Assembly (NCBI GenBank): GCA_029781135.1 | Contig: JAKOXH010000036.1 | Coordinates: 1 to 64,000 of the forward strand | DNA: 64,000 bases | From: Planctomycetota bacterium | GTDB taxonomy: Bacteria > Planctomycetota > Planctomycetia > Pirellulales > Lacipirellulaceae | Direction: 5' to 3' | In this document: piece after piece, positions 26,101 through 35,099 of the stretch | How the letters are laid out: every line of letters starts with the position of its first letter | How positions within the stretch are numbered: the first letter of the stretch is position 1 | Notes under the pieces: generated by a model | Told to the model about the DNA's origin: nothing | Seen by the model: the letters and a program-made list of their open reading frames with translations, nothing else | Database searches by the model: none | Position numbers and translations under genes: made by a program

Positions 26101-29100
26101 TTATACCACGCCGTCGTCTCCTAGCATCACGGTTTCCAGCGATTCAAAGGCATCATCGACCGACTCCGGATCACTCGCCGACAGCTGGCCAACGGCGGCG
26201 CCATCGATTACCGCGACTTCGTCGGCTCCACTTTCCGCCAGCCAGGCTAATAGTGCTTGATCGCTGGAAACGGCCGCAAATGCCGCCGGCCGATAGGCAG
26301 GACGCGAATTCAATTGCGAATTTGAACTTCCGGAAAGCTGCGTATCAAGCCCCCAGTTGGCCGAACTTGCCGTGGTTGAGATCGCATTGCCGATGTTAGC
26401 CGTCGCCCATGCATCGGATGCCGTTGCCGCGAGCGAGCTAGAAAGCGCGAGTGCCGACGACCCGCTGCCCACCAGCGTCGTTGCGCCGAAGTTCGAACGC
26501 CATACGGGATAGTCCGCGGCATCCACCGTACCATTGCCATTTCCGTCGGCACCATCGTAGGGTGCGGAAACGGTTGTCCCCAATTTCTTCCGCCACAGCA
26601 CGAAATCGGCCGCATCGACAACGTTGGAACGATTGTAATCGCCGGCTAATAACGCTGCTTGAGAGCCGAAGTTGACGTTCAGCACGCTCGTTTGGGGAGC
26701 GACCGTCACCGTCCATTTTGAGGCTGACCACGTGGCGCCGGGAATGCTGGTTGGATTCGGGGCGATTTCGTTCCGGCCACTTTGCAGCACTTCGCGAACC
26801 GTTTGCAGACCAGCCGGCAAATCAGCAAATGTGTATTTTCCGTCTTGATCCGTCACCCGCGAGGTTTCTCCGGAGGTGATCTTTAACGACCAACTGTTGA
26901 GCGTGCCTTCGTCCGCATAAGCGGTGTCGCGAATCTGCAGAATCCAGGTACCCGACACGTCCTCACCAATGAAATCGCTCAACAAGCCCTCGGGACGCCA
27001 CGTTCCATGGTACGGAACATCGGCGATCCCCAAGGTGGCAATCGATCGGCTGGCCGAGTCGGACAACGTGACATTACTCAGATTGTTATACTGATCGCCA
27101 ACCTGTGTAAACAATTCGACTTGCCGCCCCGACGGACTCAGCAGATAGGCGTCGAGATCGCCGATAAAGCTATGCGTGATGTCGAGCGTCAATTCCAGGT
27201 TGTAGACCGTCCCCGACGCATTTATCGTGATCGGCGCATTCACCACCGAGAAATCTAAAATCGGCTGCGGTAATCCCGTGGCGTTGTAGACCGTGGGAGT
27301 TGACGCGACGTCGAACGCCCCGTTGCCATTGGCATCCAAATATACGGTCCAACCCGGCAACCCGGCTTCGGAGGCATCACGCGCCCCGTTGCCATTGGCG
27401 TCGTCAAACACGACGCCTTCCAGCGAACCATGTTGAACGGGCGGGATCCAATTGCCGAAATCGGCGCCCACCACATCGGCACCGCTACGAACTGTGATCG
27501 GCGCTGGGGCCACCGATTGTTTCCACCCAAGCATGGTCTGTTGGGTGGTAAATTGCTCGCGAACAATGTACTGGCCCGCGCGCAGGTCGGTGAACGAATA
27601 ATTACCGTTTGCGTCCGTCATTTGGTTTGGCTCCAAATAGCGGCCCGCAAACGTGATCGAAATTGACCAGCTTTTCAGCACGCCGGTATCGCCCGTGGCG
27701 TCGTCGGTGATCTCCAATGTCCATTTGCCGGCCGAAACCTCCCCATCAAACGCGCTGAGTGGATTCTGCGGGCGGAAAGTGCCCGTGAATGGCGCAGCAG
27801 CGGCGGCGATCGATGTGGCGGCCTCGTCATCCAAAGTGGTGTTGCGGAAATTATCGCCCGAGCCCCCCAAATCGCCAAACAACTTCACACGCGTACCCGC
27901 TGGGCTGACCAAAGTGAGATTCAAATCCGCGTCGTAGGTGTGATCGATGTCAAAGGTCACGTTGACATCCGTAATAATATCCGCCTCAGTGACGACCAGG
28001 TCGTTCTTGACAGTCGCATAATCCGCCAAATCCTGCGGCACGTTTGGGGCGCTTGTCGCCGACACTCGATCGAGCGTTCTGTTGAGTTGGCCGTCGTTGT
28101 TGAGGTCCAGGTAAATCCGCCAGTCGGCCAGGCTCGGCTCGCTCGACTGATGGATTTTATCGCCGTTCGCGTCTTGCCATTTTTGGCCAGAAAGCGAGCC
28201 CACCTTGGTCGTGGTAATCGCCAGTCCTGCTACCCCGGCGGGGGCCCCATTGGCGCCCTGAACGTTAATCGTAATCACGCCGCTGGGGTCGGAAACGACC
28301 AGCAAAGAATACGTGGTCAAGTCGTTCGTACCCGGCGTGCTGTCATTGACCTGCATACCGTCGGCCGCCACGACTTGCGTGAAGTCGTACACCTGCTGCA
28401 CGCCGTTCCAGGTGCCGCCGATTACCGTCACGTGGTTCTGGATGCTGGTGCTGGCATGGCCGAAAACATAAATCTGATAAACCGTGTCGGGCGTCAGTTG
28501 ACTCCACTCAAAAGTGAGCGTGTCGGTCGTCGTCGTGAGGTAGCCCCCCAACTTATCTAAGGGAATACCGTGCTGAGGCAGGTTGGAGGGCGTGATTGGA
28601 TTCGCGCTTGCCACACTATTAATCGTGGTGCCCGTCGAACTAACCGTCAACTGATACGGTACGGTAGAACCACTTTCACTTTTCAAGTTAGTCAACACTG
28701 CAGGCGAACTGCCGCCCGTATAGGTATTCCAATTCTGTGGATGTGTATTACTAGTTGCGTCGAAATCAACGCCCACCACCAGATTTCTTTTTTGCGTGCC
28801 CTTGATGCTGTAATAGCCCAAACTGCCGTAGTTCGTATAGCCCCAATCCGATAGGTCAGCGGGCAGCGGTGGGTCGGGCGGATTGCCCTCGGCTTTGTAG
28901 GGTCCGGGATGGAACGTGGGGTCAACGAACGTAATTGGCCGACTCCCGCCTTGCACGGAAACATAATACGTTCCCGGCTGCAATGCGAGATCCGTGAACT
29001 GCGCGTTCAGGGCGTCGATCGAATCGCTGGTCGCGACCACGGTTCCCGTCGAGTCATAGACCTTCGCCAGGACGTCCAAGTTCGGCCCGTTATGAAAGGG

Positions 29101-30360
29101 CTCGATGTCCAGGCTGACCAGCTCACCGAGTCCTTCCACGGTGAATGAGAAGAAGTCGACGTCGGTATTTTGTTCAATGATCCCTTCCGCGTCGAATAAT
29201 CTCACATCGGAATCCACGGTCGACGGATCGACAACGACGTCAGCGGCCGTAAGTGTCGTATTACCGTGGTCATCGGGACGGTAGCCAAATCCATTATTGC
29301 CGACAATGACCGCCAAGTCATCTTGTAACGGGCTGGTGCCTTCCTTATTGTTCGTGGCGTTGAAATAGTCGCCCTTGCTCCACTGGGTAATATTTTTTCC
29401 ATAACCGACGCCCATAATGGGCGCCCAAGCCGTTGCGCCGGAACCATGGCCCGCGTAATACTCAACGTAAAGCTTAACTAAGTCGTCCGGTGGATCTGCC
29501 TTGGTGTTCTGGTAGAAGCGAAACTGCCCATCGTGAACCAGGCCGAGCGAATGTCCGGTCTCGTGCGACACGGCTTCCGCAATATCCGCCGCATGTACGT
29601 AGTCAGCGGCAAACACGAAATTCGGCGTGTCGCTATTCCAGGTGAATGAGCCGATATACGACACGCCGCCGGCAGTGATCGGCAATGCTGGATCGAACCA
29701 GTCGTTTTCGTGTCCGCCGATGACGACCCGTTGCCCCCAGTGATCGTCGCTGCCGCCCGTATTCCGCAGCGCTTCAATGCCTGGGTCTTGCGTGGTCACA
29801 TCCACGTTGAACGGCCGAAAGTCCTCGGAAACGCGTTCCCAAATGTTCTGGATATTCAACCGCTCGGTGGACGAAAACGTGTTATAATTGCCATCCAAGT
29901 CGTATGGCGTGGTGATGATATTGGGAAGGCTAAAATCAGTGTTCCATTGTGTGTTCTGGGTCGAAAATCCCTGAAAGTCCAGATAGATGACTTTCGTCGC
30001 GCTGGGTAAGCTATGCAGTAAGAACGTATCTTCGAGCGGAAAAGGAGCTTGCTCGAGTAAAGTGCCGGCAGCTAATGTTCCTTGTTCTTGCGGCGGAGGT
30101 GCGCTGACCGCGATCGTCGGCGTTTGCTGAACTCCGCTTGACCCGGTCGAGAGATTCGCGACGGCGGCATTACCGGCCATGACCCCAAGGTCGAATACTC
30201 CGGAGTCGGCTGGCCATGTCGTGGCGGATAGCAGGCAACGATCCTCAAGCCGTTCGACCCAGAACGACCCTCGTGCATGCTTGTTGGTGGAATGCCGCTT
30301 TGCTGATTGATGGGGGGTCCGTCGCCGCGCAAACCGATTGTGGTGCCTTCTTCGAATCAT
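26101..30360 (-). CDS. Giant secreted metzincin protease with two P-domains and a dockerin
   Basis: 1419 residues. A basic N-terminus and WVERLEDRCLLSA (near residue 35-47) mark a planctomycete extracellular protein. The zinc site HETGHSLGLVHDG (residues 266-278) is the metzincin HExxHxxGxxH pattern. Then come a pre-peptidase-type beta domain (VDFFSFTVEGLGELVSLDI), SdrD/Cna-like segments (GSLSGQKWQDANGD, GSLEGVVFDDANGNG), two proprotein-convertase P-domains (each with ITHSFIGDLDAYLLSPSG-type and GTWILQIRD/GKWTLEITD signatures), and a dockerin type I repeat pair (about 1233-1290, DYNRSNVVDAADF and DGNGNGTVDAADY). It likely degrades proteins or glycoproteins outside the cell and docks by the dockerin. 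The start ATG at 30360 has GGGA upstream. Confidence 0.88.
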   Translation of the reverse strand: MIRRRHHNRFARRRTPHQSAKRHSTNKHARGSFWVERLEDRCLLSATTWPADSGVFDLGVMAGNAAVANLSTGSSGVQQTPTIAVSAPPPQEQGTLAAGTLLEQAPFPLEDTFLLHSLPSATKVIYLDFQGFSTQNTQWNTDFSLPNIITTPYDLDGNYNTFSSTERLNIQNIWERVSEDFRPFNVDVTTQDPGIEALRNTGGSDDHWGQRVVIGGHENDWFDPALPITAGGVSYIGSFTWNSDTPNFVFAADYVHAADIAEAVSHETGHSLGLVHDGQFRFYQNTKADPPDDLVKLYVEYYAGHGSGATAWAPIMGVGYGKNITQWSKGDYFNATNNKEGTSPLQDDLAVIVGNNGFGYRPDDHGNTTLTAADVVVDPSTVDSDVRLFDAEGIIEQNTDVDFFSFTVEGLGELVSLDIEPFHNGPNLDVLAKVYDSTGTVVATSDSIDALNAQFTDLALQPGTYYVSVQGGSRPITFVDPTFHPGPYKAEGNPPDPPLPADLSDWGYTNYGSLGYYSIKGTQKRNLVVGVDFDATSNTHPQNWNTYTGGSSPAVLTNLKSESGSTVPYQLTVSSTGTTINSVASANPITPSNLPQHGIPLDKLGGYLTTTTDTLTFEWSQLTPDTVYQIYVFGHASTSIQNHVTVIGGTWNGVQQVYDFTQVVAADGMQVNDSTPGTNDLTTYSLLVVSDPSGVITINVQGANGAPAGVAGLAITTTKVGSLSGQKWQDANGDKIHQSSEPSLADWRIYLDLNNDGQLNRTLDRVSATSAPNVPQDLADYATVKNDLVVTEADIITDVNVTFDIDHTYDADLNLTLVSPAGTRVKLFGDLGGSGDNFRNTTLDDEAATSIAAAAAPFTGTFRPQNPLSAFDGEVSAGKWTLEITDDATGDTGVLKSWSISITFAGRYLEPNQMTDANGNYSFTDLRAGQYIVREQFTTQQTMLGWKQSVAPAPITVRSGADVVGADFGNWIPPVQHGSLEGVVFDDANGNGARDASEAGLPGWTVYLDANGNGAFDVASTPTVYNATGLPQPILDFSVVNAPITINASGTVYNLELTLDITHSFIGDLDAYLLSPSGRQVELFTQVGDQYNNLSNVTLSDSASRSIATLGIADVPYHGTWRPEGLLSDFIGEDVSGTWILQIRDTAYADEGTLNSWSLKITSGETSRVTDQDGKYTFADLPAGLQTVREVLQSGRNEIAPNPTSIPGATWSASKWTVTVAPQTSVLNVNFGSQAALLAGDYNRSNVVDAADFVLWRKKLGTTVSAPYDGADGNGNGTVDAADYPVWRSNFGATTLVGSGSSALALSSSLAATASDAWATANIGNAISTTASSANWGLDTQLSGSSNSQLNSRPAYRPAAFAAVSSDQALLAWLAESGADEVAVIDGAAVGQLSASDPESVDDAFESLETVMLGDDGVV

Positions 30361-30829
30361 AGTAGTCCCGCACGCCCCCCTGCCTGTTCCTGCCGCAACC
30401 TATTGCGGCCCCAAGTATAGTTACCAGTTTAGTTGTAAAATTCACGATCCGCAAGCAAATTGGCTTGCTAAAACGCATAACCTGCCCGCTCCTGTCGTAG
30501 ACCACGATTCAATGTAATTCGCGGGAAAACCAGGGGTTGGATCGCTACTGGCAAACAGCGCGTTACCCCTCTCGTGCTCGCCGTTATTGGCAAACCCGTT
30601 CTTGGTTGGCAGAGGCAATTCAGTGGCTTTCTGCGTTGATTTGGAACAGCGGCGGCGTACACAGCGTATCGATCTTATGGCCGACATTCCGGTGCTTTTT
30701 TGCGCTCTCGGCTCTGGCACCTTGAGGCCGATGCTTGCGCCGTCGCAGGCAGCCTGCTATACTCCCACATCCTATATCCCCCACCACTTGCGGCCGTAGT
30801 TCGTCGCCCGTATCAAGATGGAGCTTTTC
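30361..30829. other. Divergent promoter region between metalloprotease and S9 peptidase
   Basis: 469 bases separate two divergent starts. A plausible rightward promoter is TTGCGC (30735-30740) and TATACT (30758-30763) with a 17-base spacer, 67 bases before the S9 gene. GGAG at 30820-30823 is that gene's ribosome binding site. Nothing else is recognised. Confidence 0.4.
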
Positions 30830-33112
30830 ATGCCCCGCTTAGACGTATGCTTCCGTCCTAAGACTCTGTGGTTTGCCACGGTTTGTGTTTTCGCCATTGG
30901 TTGCGGTAAGCCATCCGCGACGACCATGGCACCCCCTCAATCAAAGACCGCGACGCCCCCCCCAAGCCAAGCGCCATCATCGACGCTTCCGTCTGCCATT
31001 CCATCAAAGCCTGAAGTCAACTCGACGACCTCGCCAGTGAGCGGAGCTTCTTCTAAAGAAGCGGCCGAAAACCAAACGCCGCCGCCATCATCCACTTCTA
31101 AGTCCGAAGCCAACGGGGGAGCTAAAATTCCACTGATTCCGCGCGAAGTCCTCTTCGGCAATCCGAAGCGTGCTCAGGCCCGCCTCAGTCACGATGGCAA
31201 ATGGATCAGCTTCCAAGCGCCGGTGAATGGCGTCCTTAATATTTGGGTTGCCCCGGCCGATGATCTCTCCAAGGCTCAAGCGGTTACGGAAGAAAAAGTC
31301 CGCCCCATTCCCACGCACAGTTGGGCCTACGACAACAAGCACATCCTCTACATCCAAGATAAGAACGGCGACGAAAACTTCCACCTTTACGCCACCAACG
31401 TCGAAACTCGCGAAACGAAAGACCTCACGCCGATTAAAGGCGTGCGAGCGAAAATCCAGGAAGTCAGCGAGAAGTTTCCCAACGAAATGCTGGTTGGTCT
31501 CAACGACCGTGACGAGCGCTACCACGACATCTGGCGCATCAACATTCAGTCTGGTGAAAAACAGCTAGCGCAGCAGAATCCCGGCGTGGCCGGCTTTCTC
31601 ACGGATGATGACTTCGTAATCCGCATGGCGATGAACTACACGCCCGCCGGCGGCACCGTCCTGCAAGTGCCGGAAAAGGCGGGCGACACCAGCAAGTGGA
31701 AGAATTTTCTCGAATTTGGCCCGGAAGACGCCATGACCAGCGGCCCGGCCGGCTTCGACAAAACTGGCCAAATCCTTTATCTCGAAGATAGTCGCAACCG
31801 CAACACGGCCGGCCTCTTCGCGATGGACCTCAAAACGGGCGAATCCAAGCTCTTGGCCGAAGATCCCCGCGCCGACATCAGCGGCGTCTTGGCCCATCCC
31901 ACCGAGAAAAATATTCAGGCTGTCTCGTTCACCTACGCCCGCACCGAGTGGAAAATTCTCGACCCGGCGGTCGCCCCCGACATCGAATTTCTCAAGAAAT
32001 TCCAGGACGGCGACTTCCTCGTCACCAGCCGCACGCTCGACGATTCCCAGTGGACCGTCGCCTATATCCTCGATAACGGCCCCGTGAAGTTCTACCGCTA
32101 CGTGCGGACGCCCGAACGCAAAATGGTCTTCCTGTTCAACAATCGCGACGACCTCGGCGAATACCCGCTCGTGAAGATGCACGACCGGATCATCAAATCG
32201 CGCGACGGCCTCGATCTCGTTTCATATCTCTCGCTACCGCCCGGCACCGACCCCGATGGCGACGGCATCCCCAATCATCCCGTTCCGATGGTCCTCGATG
32301 TCCACGGCGGACCCTGGGCCCGCGACGATTGGGGCTTCAACAGCACGCATCAATGGCTAGCCAATCGTGGCTATGCCGTGCTCAACGTGAATTACCGCGG
32401 CTCAACCGGCTTCGGTAAGAACTTCATCAACGCCTCGAACGGCCAGTGGTCGCTCAAAATGCACGACGACTTGCTCGATGCCGTGAAATGGGCGGTCGAT
32501 CAGAAGATCGCCGACAAAGACAAAGTCGCCATCATGGGCGGCAGCTACGGCGGTTACGCCACGCTCGTCGGCCTCACCTTCACACCGGACCTCTTTGCTT
32601 GCGGCGTCGATATCGTCGGCCCATCGAGCCTCGTGACGCTCCTGAAAAACGTACCGCCTTACTGGATGCCCTTCATGCCCGTGATGAAAATTCGCGTCGG
32701 CGACGTCAATTCCGAGCCCGGTCGAGCTGAATTGCTGAAGCGCTCGCCGCTGTCACTGGTCGACAAAATCAAGCGTCCGCTCCTCATCGGCCAGGGCGCG
32801 AACGACCCCCGCGTGAAACGTGCCGAGGCCGACCAAATCGTGAAGGCCATGACTGAAAAGAAGATCCCGGTCACGTATGTTCTCTACCCCGACGAAGGCC
32901 ACGGCTTCCACCGTCCGGAGAATAACACGTCGTTCAACGCGGTCACCGAAGCGTTCCTATCCAAACAACTGGGCGGCCGCTTCCAACCCATCGGCGACGA
33001 TTTCAAAGGCGCGACGATCACCGTCCCCACCGGCGCCGACCAGGTCCCCGGCCTCGAAGAAGCCCTCGCCAAACAACCAAAACCGGAACCGCCGAAATCC
33101 GAAACGAAGTAA
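30830..33112 (+). CDS. Prolyl oligopeptidase-family (S9) serine peptidase lipoprotein
   Basis: 760 residues. The signal peptide ends in FAIGC, a lipobox, so the protein should be lipid-anchored; a Pro/Ser/Thr-rich linker (about 25-100) follows. A WD40-like beta-propeller spans roughly 105-440, and the alpha/beta hydrolase has the nucleophile in GGSYGGYA (Ser572), an Asp in GANDPRVK and a His in EGHGFHRPE. S9 enzymes with this layout cut short peptides or acyl-peptides. The ATG at 30830 is chosen because GGAG lies six bases upstream; an in-frame ATG at 30818 has none. The propeller is known in this family to limit access to small substrates. Confidence 0.93.
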   Translation: MPRLDVCFRPKTLWFATVCVFAIGCGKPSATTMAPPQSKTATPPPSQAPSSTLPSAIPSKPEVNSTTSPVSGASSKEAAENQTPPPSSTSKSEANGGAKIPLIPREVLFGNPKRAQARLSHDGKWISFQAPVNGVLNIWVAPADDLSKAQAVTEEKVRPIPTHSWAYDNKHILYIQDKNGDENFHLYATNVETRETKDLTPIKGVRAKIQEVSEKFPNEMLVGLNDRDERYHDIWRINIQSGEKQLAQQNPGVAGFLTDDDFVIRMAMNYTPAGGTVLQVPEKAGDTSKWKNFLEFGPEDAMTSGPAGFDKTGQILYLEDSRNRNTAGLFAMDLKTGESKLLAEDPRADISGVLAHPTEKNIQAVSFTYARTEWKILDPAVAPDIEFLKKFQDGDFLVTSRTLDDSQWTVAYILDNGPVKFYRYVRTPERKMVFLFNNRDDLGEYPLVKMHDRIIKSRDGLDLVSYLSLPPGTDPDGDGIPNHPVPMVLDVHGGPWARDDWGFNSTHQWLANRGYAVLNVNYRGSTGFGKNFINASNGQWSLKMHDDLLDAVKWAVDQKIADKDKVAIMGGSYGGYATLVGLTFTPDLFACGVDIVGPSSLVTLLKNVPPYWMPFMPVMKIRVGDVNSEPGRAELLKRSPLSLVDKIKRPLLIGQGANDPRVKRAEADQIVKAMTEKKIPVTYVLYPDEGHGFHRPENNTSFNAVTEAFLSKQLGGRFQPIGDDFKGATITVPTGADQVPGLEEALAKQPKPEPPKSETK

Positions 33113-33131
33113 TGAGGATACGCTGGCACCT

Positions 33132-33186
33132 CGTTCCCACGCTCTGCGTGGGAACGCCAATGTAGTCCTCTCGCTCCGCGAGAGGA
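33132..33186. repeat. Two REP-like hairpins downstream of the S9 gene
   Basis: CGTTCCCACGC-TCT-GCGTGGGAACG (33132-33156) and CCTCTCGC-TCC-GCGAGAGG (33168-33186) are perfect hairpins typical of dispersed palindromes; neither is followed by a T-run, so they are not clear terminators. Confidence 0.75.
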
Positions 33187-33201
33187 ATTTCATCACGCGG
33201 A

Positions 33202-33361
33202 GAGGCTGTGATTTTATCGTGACCAGGGTGGCATGCCCTCACTCGCGACAACATGCTCACGCGAATCGGTCTCGTTTTGCCGCGAGTGTGGGCATGCTGC
33301 GATTCGCGAGAGCATGCCACCCCAGATACTGCTTGCTCGAGTTCAAAAAAATCACAGCCTC
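33202..33361. repeat. Nested inverted-repeat element (MITE-like)
   Basis: Outer 14-bp arms (33202-33215 and 33348-33361) GAGGCTGTGATTTT/complement enclose inner 11-bp arms GGGTGGCATGC/GCATGCCACCC (33226-33236 and 33312-33322) and a central CGCGAGTG-type palindrome. The whole is about 160 bases with no ORF. A relative with CATGCTC/GAGCATG arms lies at 47349-47448. Confidence 0.75.
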
Positions 33362-33394
33362 GGAGCATGATGTCTACATTGAAGCGCATCCCCC

Positions 33395-33422
33395 TTGCGT
33401 AATCCCCGTTACCAGTCATAAT
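33395..33422 (+). promoter_or_regulatory. Predicted promoter of the aromatic leader / DAHP synthase unit
   Basis: TTGCGT (33395-33400) and CATAAT (33417-33422) are separated by 16 bases and resemble sigma-70 -35 and -10 boxes. Transcription would start near 33429, which is the ATG of the leader ORF, so the leader peptide may be translated from a leaderless or nearly leaderless mRNA. This is consistent with the lack of a ribosome binding site. Confidence 0.5.
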
Positions 33423-33428
33423 GCGGGT

Positions 33429-33503
33429 ATGTCGCGATTCGCCTACGATTACTTTTGGTTTACCTTTACCTGCCTGGGTAGCGGGACCGGAGGTTGTGCG
33501 TAA
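33429..33503 (+). CDS. Aromatic-rich leader peptide of DAHP synthase attenuator
   Basis: A 24-residue ORF too short for usual gene finding: MSRFAYDYFWFTFTCLGSG and five more residues, then TAA. Residues 4-13 (FAYDYFWFTF) contain four Phe, two Tyr and one Trp, all three end products of the pathway that starts with the enzyme encoded 165 bases downstream. Known attenuators of trp, phe and his operons use such peptides to sense charged tRNA. The ORF is followed by alternative RNA helices (see 33474-33571). No ribosome binding site is seen. Its role is inferred from composition, position and structure; it is not similar to a known protein. Confidence 0.8.
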   Translation: MSRFAYDYFWFTFTCLGSGTGGCA

Positions 33504-33571
33504 GCGACAAACCAACTCAAAACACCGGACCCCGAGACCCAGACGCCTGGCTCTCGGGGTTTTTTGTTTTT
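33474..33571 (+). terminator. Attenuator: antiterminator/terminator pair before aroF
   Basis: Terminator: CCCCGAGA (33530-33537) pairs with TCTCGGGG (33552-33559), then one C-C mismatch, then CCAG with CTGG (33539-33542, 33547-33550), loop of four, followed by TTTTTTGTTTTT. Antiterminator: CTGGGTAGCGGG (33474-33485), lying just after the aromatic codons and still inside the leader ORF, pairs with CCCGAGACCCAG (33531-33542) over 10 of 12 positions and so excludes the terminator. A ribosome stalled at the Phe/Tyr/Trp codons leaves 33474-33485 free and favours read-through. Confidence 0.82.
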
Positions 33572-33572
33572 A

Positions 33573-33656
33573 GGCGTAAGGTGTAAGTCGTTAGGCATTA
33601 GGCAGTCATTGCCCGGCCTTTCACTTACGGCTTACGACTTACACCTTATACCTCAC
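33573..33656. repeat. Inverted pair of 7-nt word arrays between attenuator and aroF
   Basis: Left: GGCGTAA, GGTGTAA, GTCGTTA, GGCATTA, GGCAGTC (33573-33607). Right: CACTTAC, GGCTTAC, GACTTAC, ACCTTAT, ACCTCAC (33622-33656). The arms can pair over more than 20 positions. The right arm ends at the AAGGAG ribosome binding site of aroF. Confidence 0.85.
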
Positions 33657-33668
33657 AAGGAGTCTCTC

Positions 33669-34682
33669 ATGATCGTCGTCATGCGTCGTAATGCCCCCGA
33701 ACAGGATATCCAGCACATGATCAAGCAGGTCGAGTCGCTCGGCCTGAAGCCCACGGTCCTGCGTGGCACCGAGCGGACCGTGATCGCCGCCATCGGCGAC
33801 GAGCGAAACGCCCCGGCCGGCATCCTCGAAAGCGGCCCCAGCGTCGATGAAGTGCTGCCCGTTCTTGCCCCCTACAAAATCGCTAGCCTGGAAACGAAGG
33901 CGGAGCCCACGGTCGTGCGTGCCGGCAGTCTTACCGTCGGCGGCGGGCGCCTTGGCGTCATCGCCGGCCCCTGCTCGGTGGAAAGCGAAGAGCAGATCGT
34001 CGCCAGTGCCCATGCGATCAAGAAATCCGGCGCCACGGCTCTCCGCGGCGGCGCGTTCAAGCCCCGCACCAGCCCCTACAGCTTCCAAGGCCTTAAGGAA
34101 GAGGGCCTCAAACTTCTCGCCACGGCCCGCGCCGAAACCGGCCTCGCCGTCGTCACCGAGGTCGTCGCCGCCGAGGACATCGACGTCGTTTCCGAATACG
34201 CCGACGTCCTGCAAGTCGGTGCCCGTAACATGCAAAACTACCGCCTGCTCGAAGCCTGCGGCCGCACCCATCGACCGGTTCTGCTCAAGCGTGGCCCGAG
34301 CGCGACGATCGAAGAACTCCTGCTCGCGGCCGAGTACATCCTCGACGCCGGCAACCAGCAGGTGATGCTGTGCGAACGTGGCATCCGCACGTTCGAGGCC
34401 CACACCCGCTTCACGCTGCCGCTCGCGACGGTGCCCTACCTGCACGCCAAGACGCACCTGCCGGTGGTCGTCGATCCCAGTCACGGCACCGGCCACACGC
34501 CGCTCGTCGCCGCCATGGCCCGCGCGGCCATCGCCGCCGGTGCCGACGGTATCATCGTCGAGGTACACCCGAACCCGGAAAAAGCGCTCAGCGACGGCTA
34601 CCAGTCGATGACGTTCCCCCAATTCGACGACATGATGACCGGCTGCCGCAAAGTCGCCGCCGCGATGGATATGCAGATATGA
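33669..34682 (+). CDS. aroF: 3-deoxy-7-phosphoheptulonate (DAHP) synthase with N-terminal regulatory domain
   Basis: 337 residues, the size of the Thermotoga-type type I DAHP synthase. Residues 1-~70 ([20 protein letters not shown]) form the ferredoxin-like regulatory domain that in relatives binds Tyr/Phe. The barrel has the family motifs [35 protein letters not shown] and VDPSHGTGH, which hold the substrate and metal ligands. It condenses phosphoenolpyruvate with erythrose 4-phosphate, the committed step of the shikimate pathway. The ATG at 33669 follows AAGGAG by seven bases. Upstream lie the aromatic leader peptide and attenuator, so control by both feedback and attenuation is likely. Confidence 0.96.
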   Translation: MIVVMRRNAPEQDIQHMIKQVESLGLKPTVLRGTERTVIAAIGDERNAPAGILESGPSVDEVLPVLAPYKIASLETKAEPTVVRAGSLTVGGGRLGVIAGPCSVESEEQIVASAHAIKKSGATALRGGAFKPRTSPYSFQGLKEEGLKLLATARAETGLAVVTEVVAAEDIDVVSEYADVLQVGARNMQNYRLLEACGRTHRPVLLKRGPSATIEELLLAAEYILDAGNQQVMLCERGIRTFEAHTRFTLPLATVPYLHAKTHLPVVVDPSHGTGHTPLVAAMARAAIAAGADGIIVEVHPNPEKALSDGYQSMTFPQFDDMMTGCRKVAAAMDMQI

Positions 34683-35099
34683 ACGCGTCCATGAACACGT
34701 GATCGCCCCGCGTTAAATGCCATGCATCGCATTTAGCCGCCGGTCAATGACCGGCGGCAATCTCAACAATCCAAAGAATGATTTGTCCGCAGATGGCGCA
34801 GATTACCGCAGATGGATTTCACGATCACCCGCAAGGTAGAACCCGGCTCATTTCCATTCCGCTTTTTATCTGTGCTCATCCGCGCCATCTGCGGACTAAA
34901 ACCTCTCCCTCCACCATTTGGCGTCGTTGGCGGTTCCGTCCATCCGGCCGCCCCCTTATCACGAATCTGGAACCCGGCTTGTTCAGCCCGCCGATATTAG
35001 AGATACAGCCTGCCCATTGACTTTGTATATAATGAATTGGCTGTTGCATACTGATTCGCACAAACTAATTTCAAGACGTGGAAGTGGCCAGCGACCTGC
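34683..35099. other. Intergenic region with hairpin and inverted repeat after aroF
   Basis: A strong hairpin GCCGCCGGT-CAATG-ACCGGCGGC lies at 34736-34758, 54 bases after aroF, without a T-run. A 15-bp inverted repeat GTCCGCAGATGGCGC/complement occupies 34785-34799 and 34882-34896, with several 9-nt CCGCAGATG words between. No gene is seen. Confidence 0.6.

Noticed and set aside
33639-34622. A 327-codon minus-strand open frame antisense to aroF
   Set aside because: It is a shadow of a strongly supported DAHP synthase gene, due to high GC at third positions.
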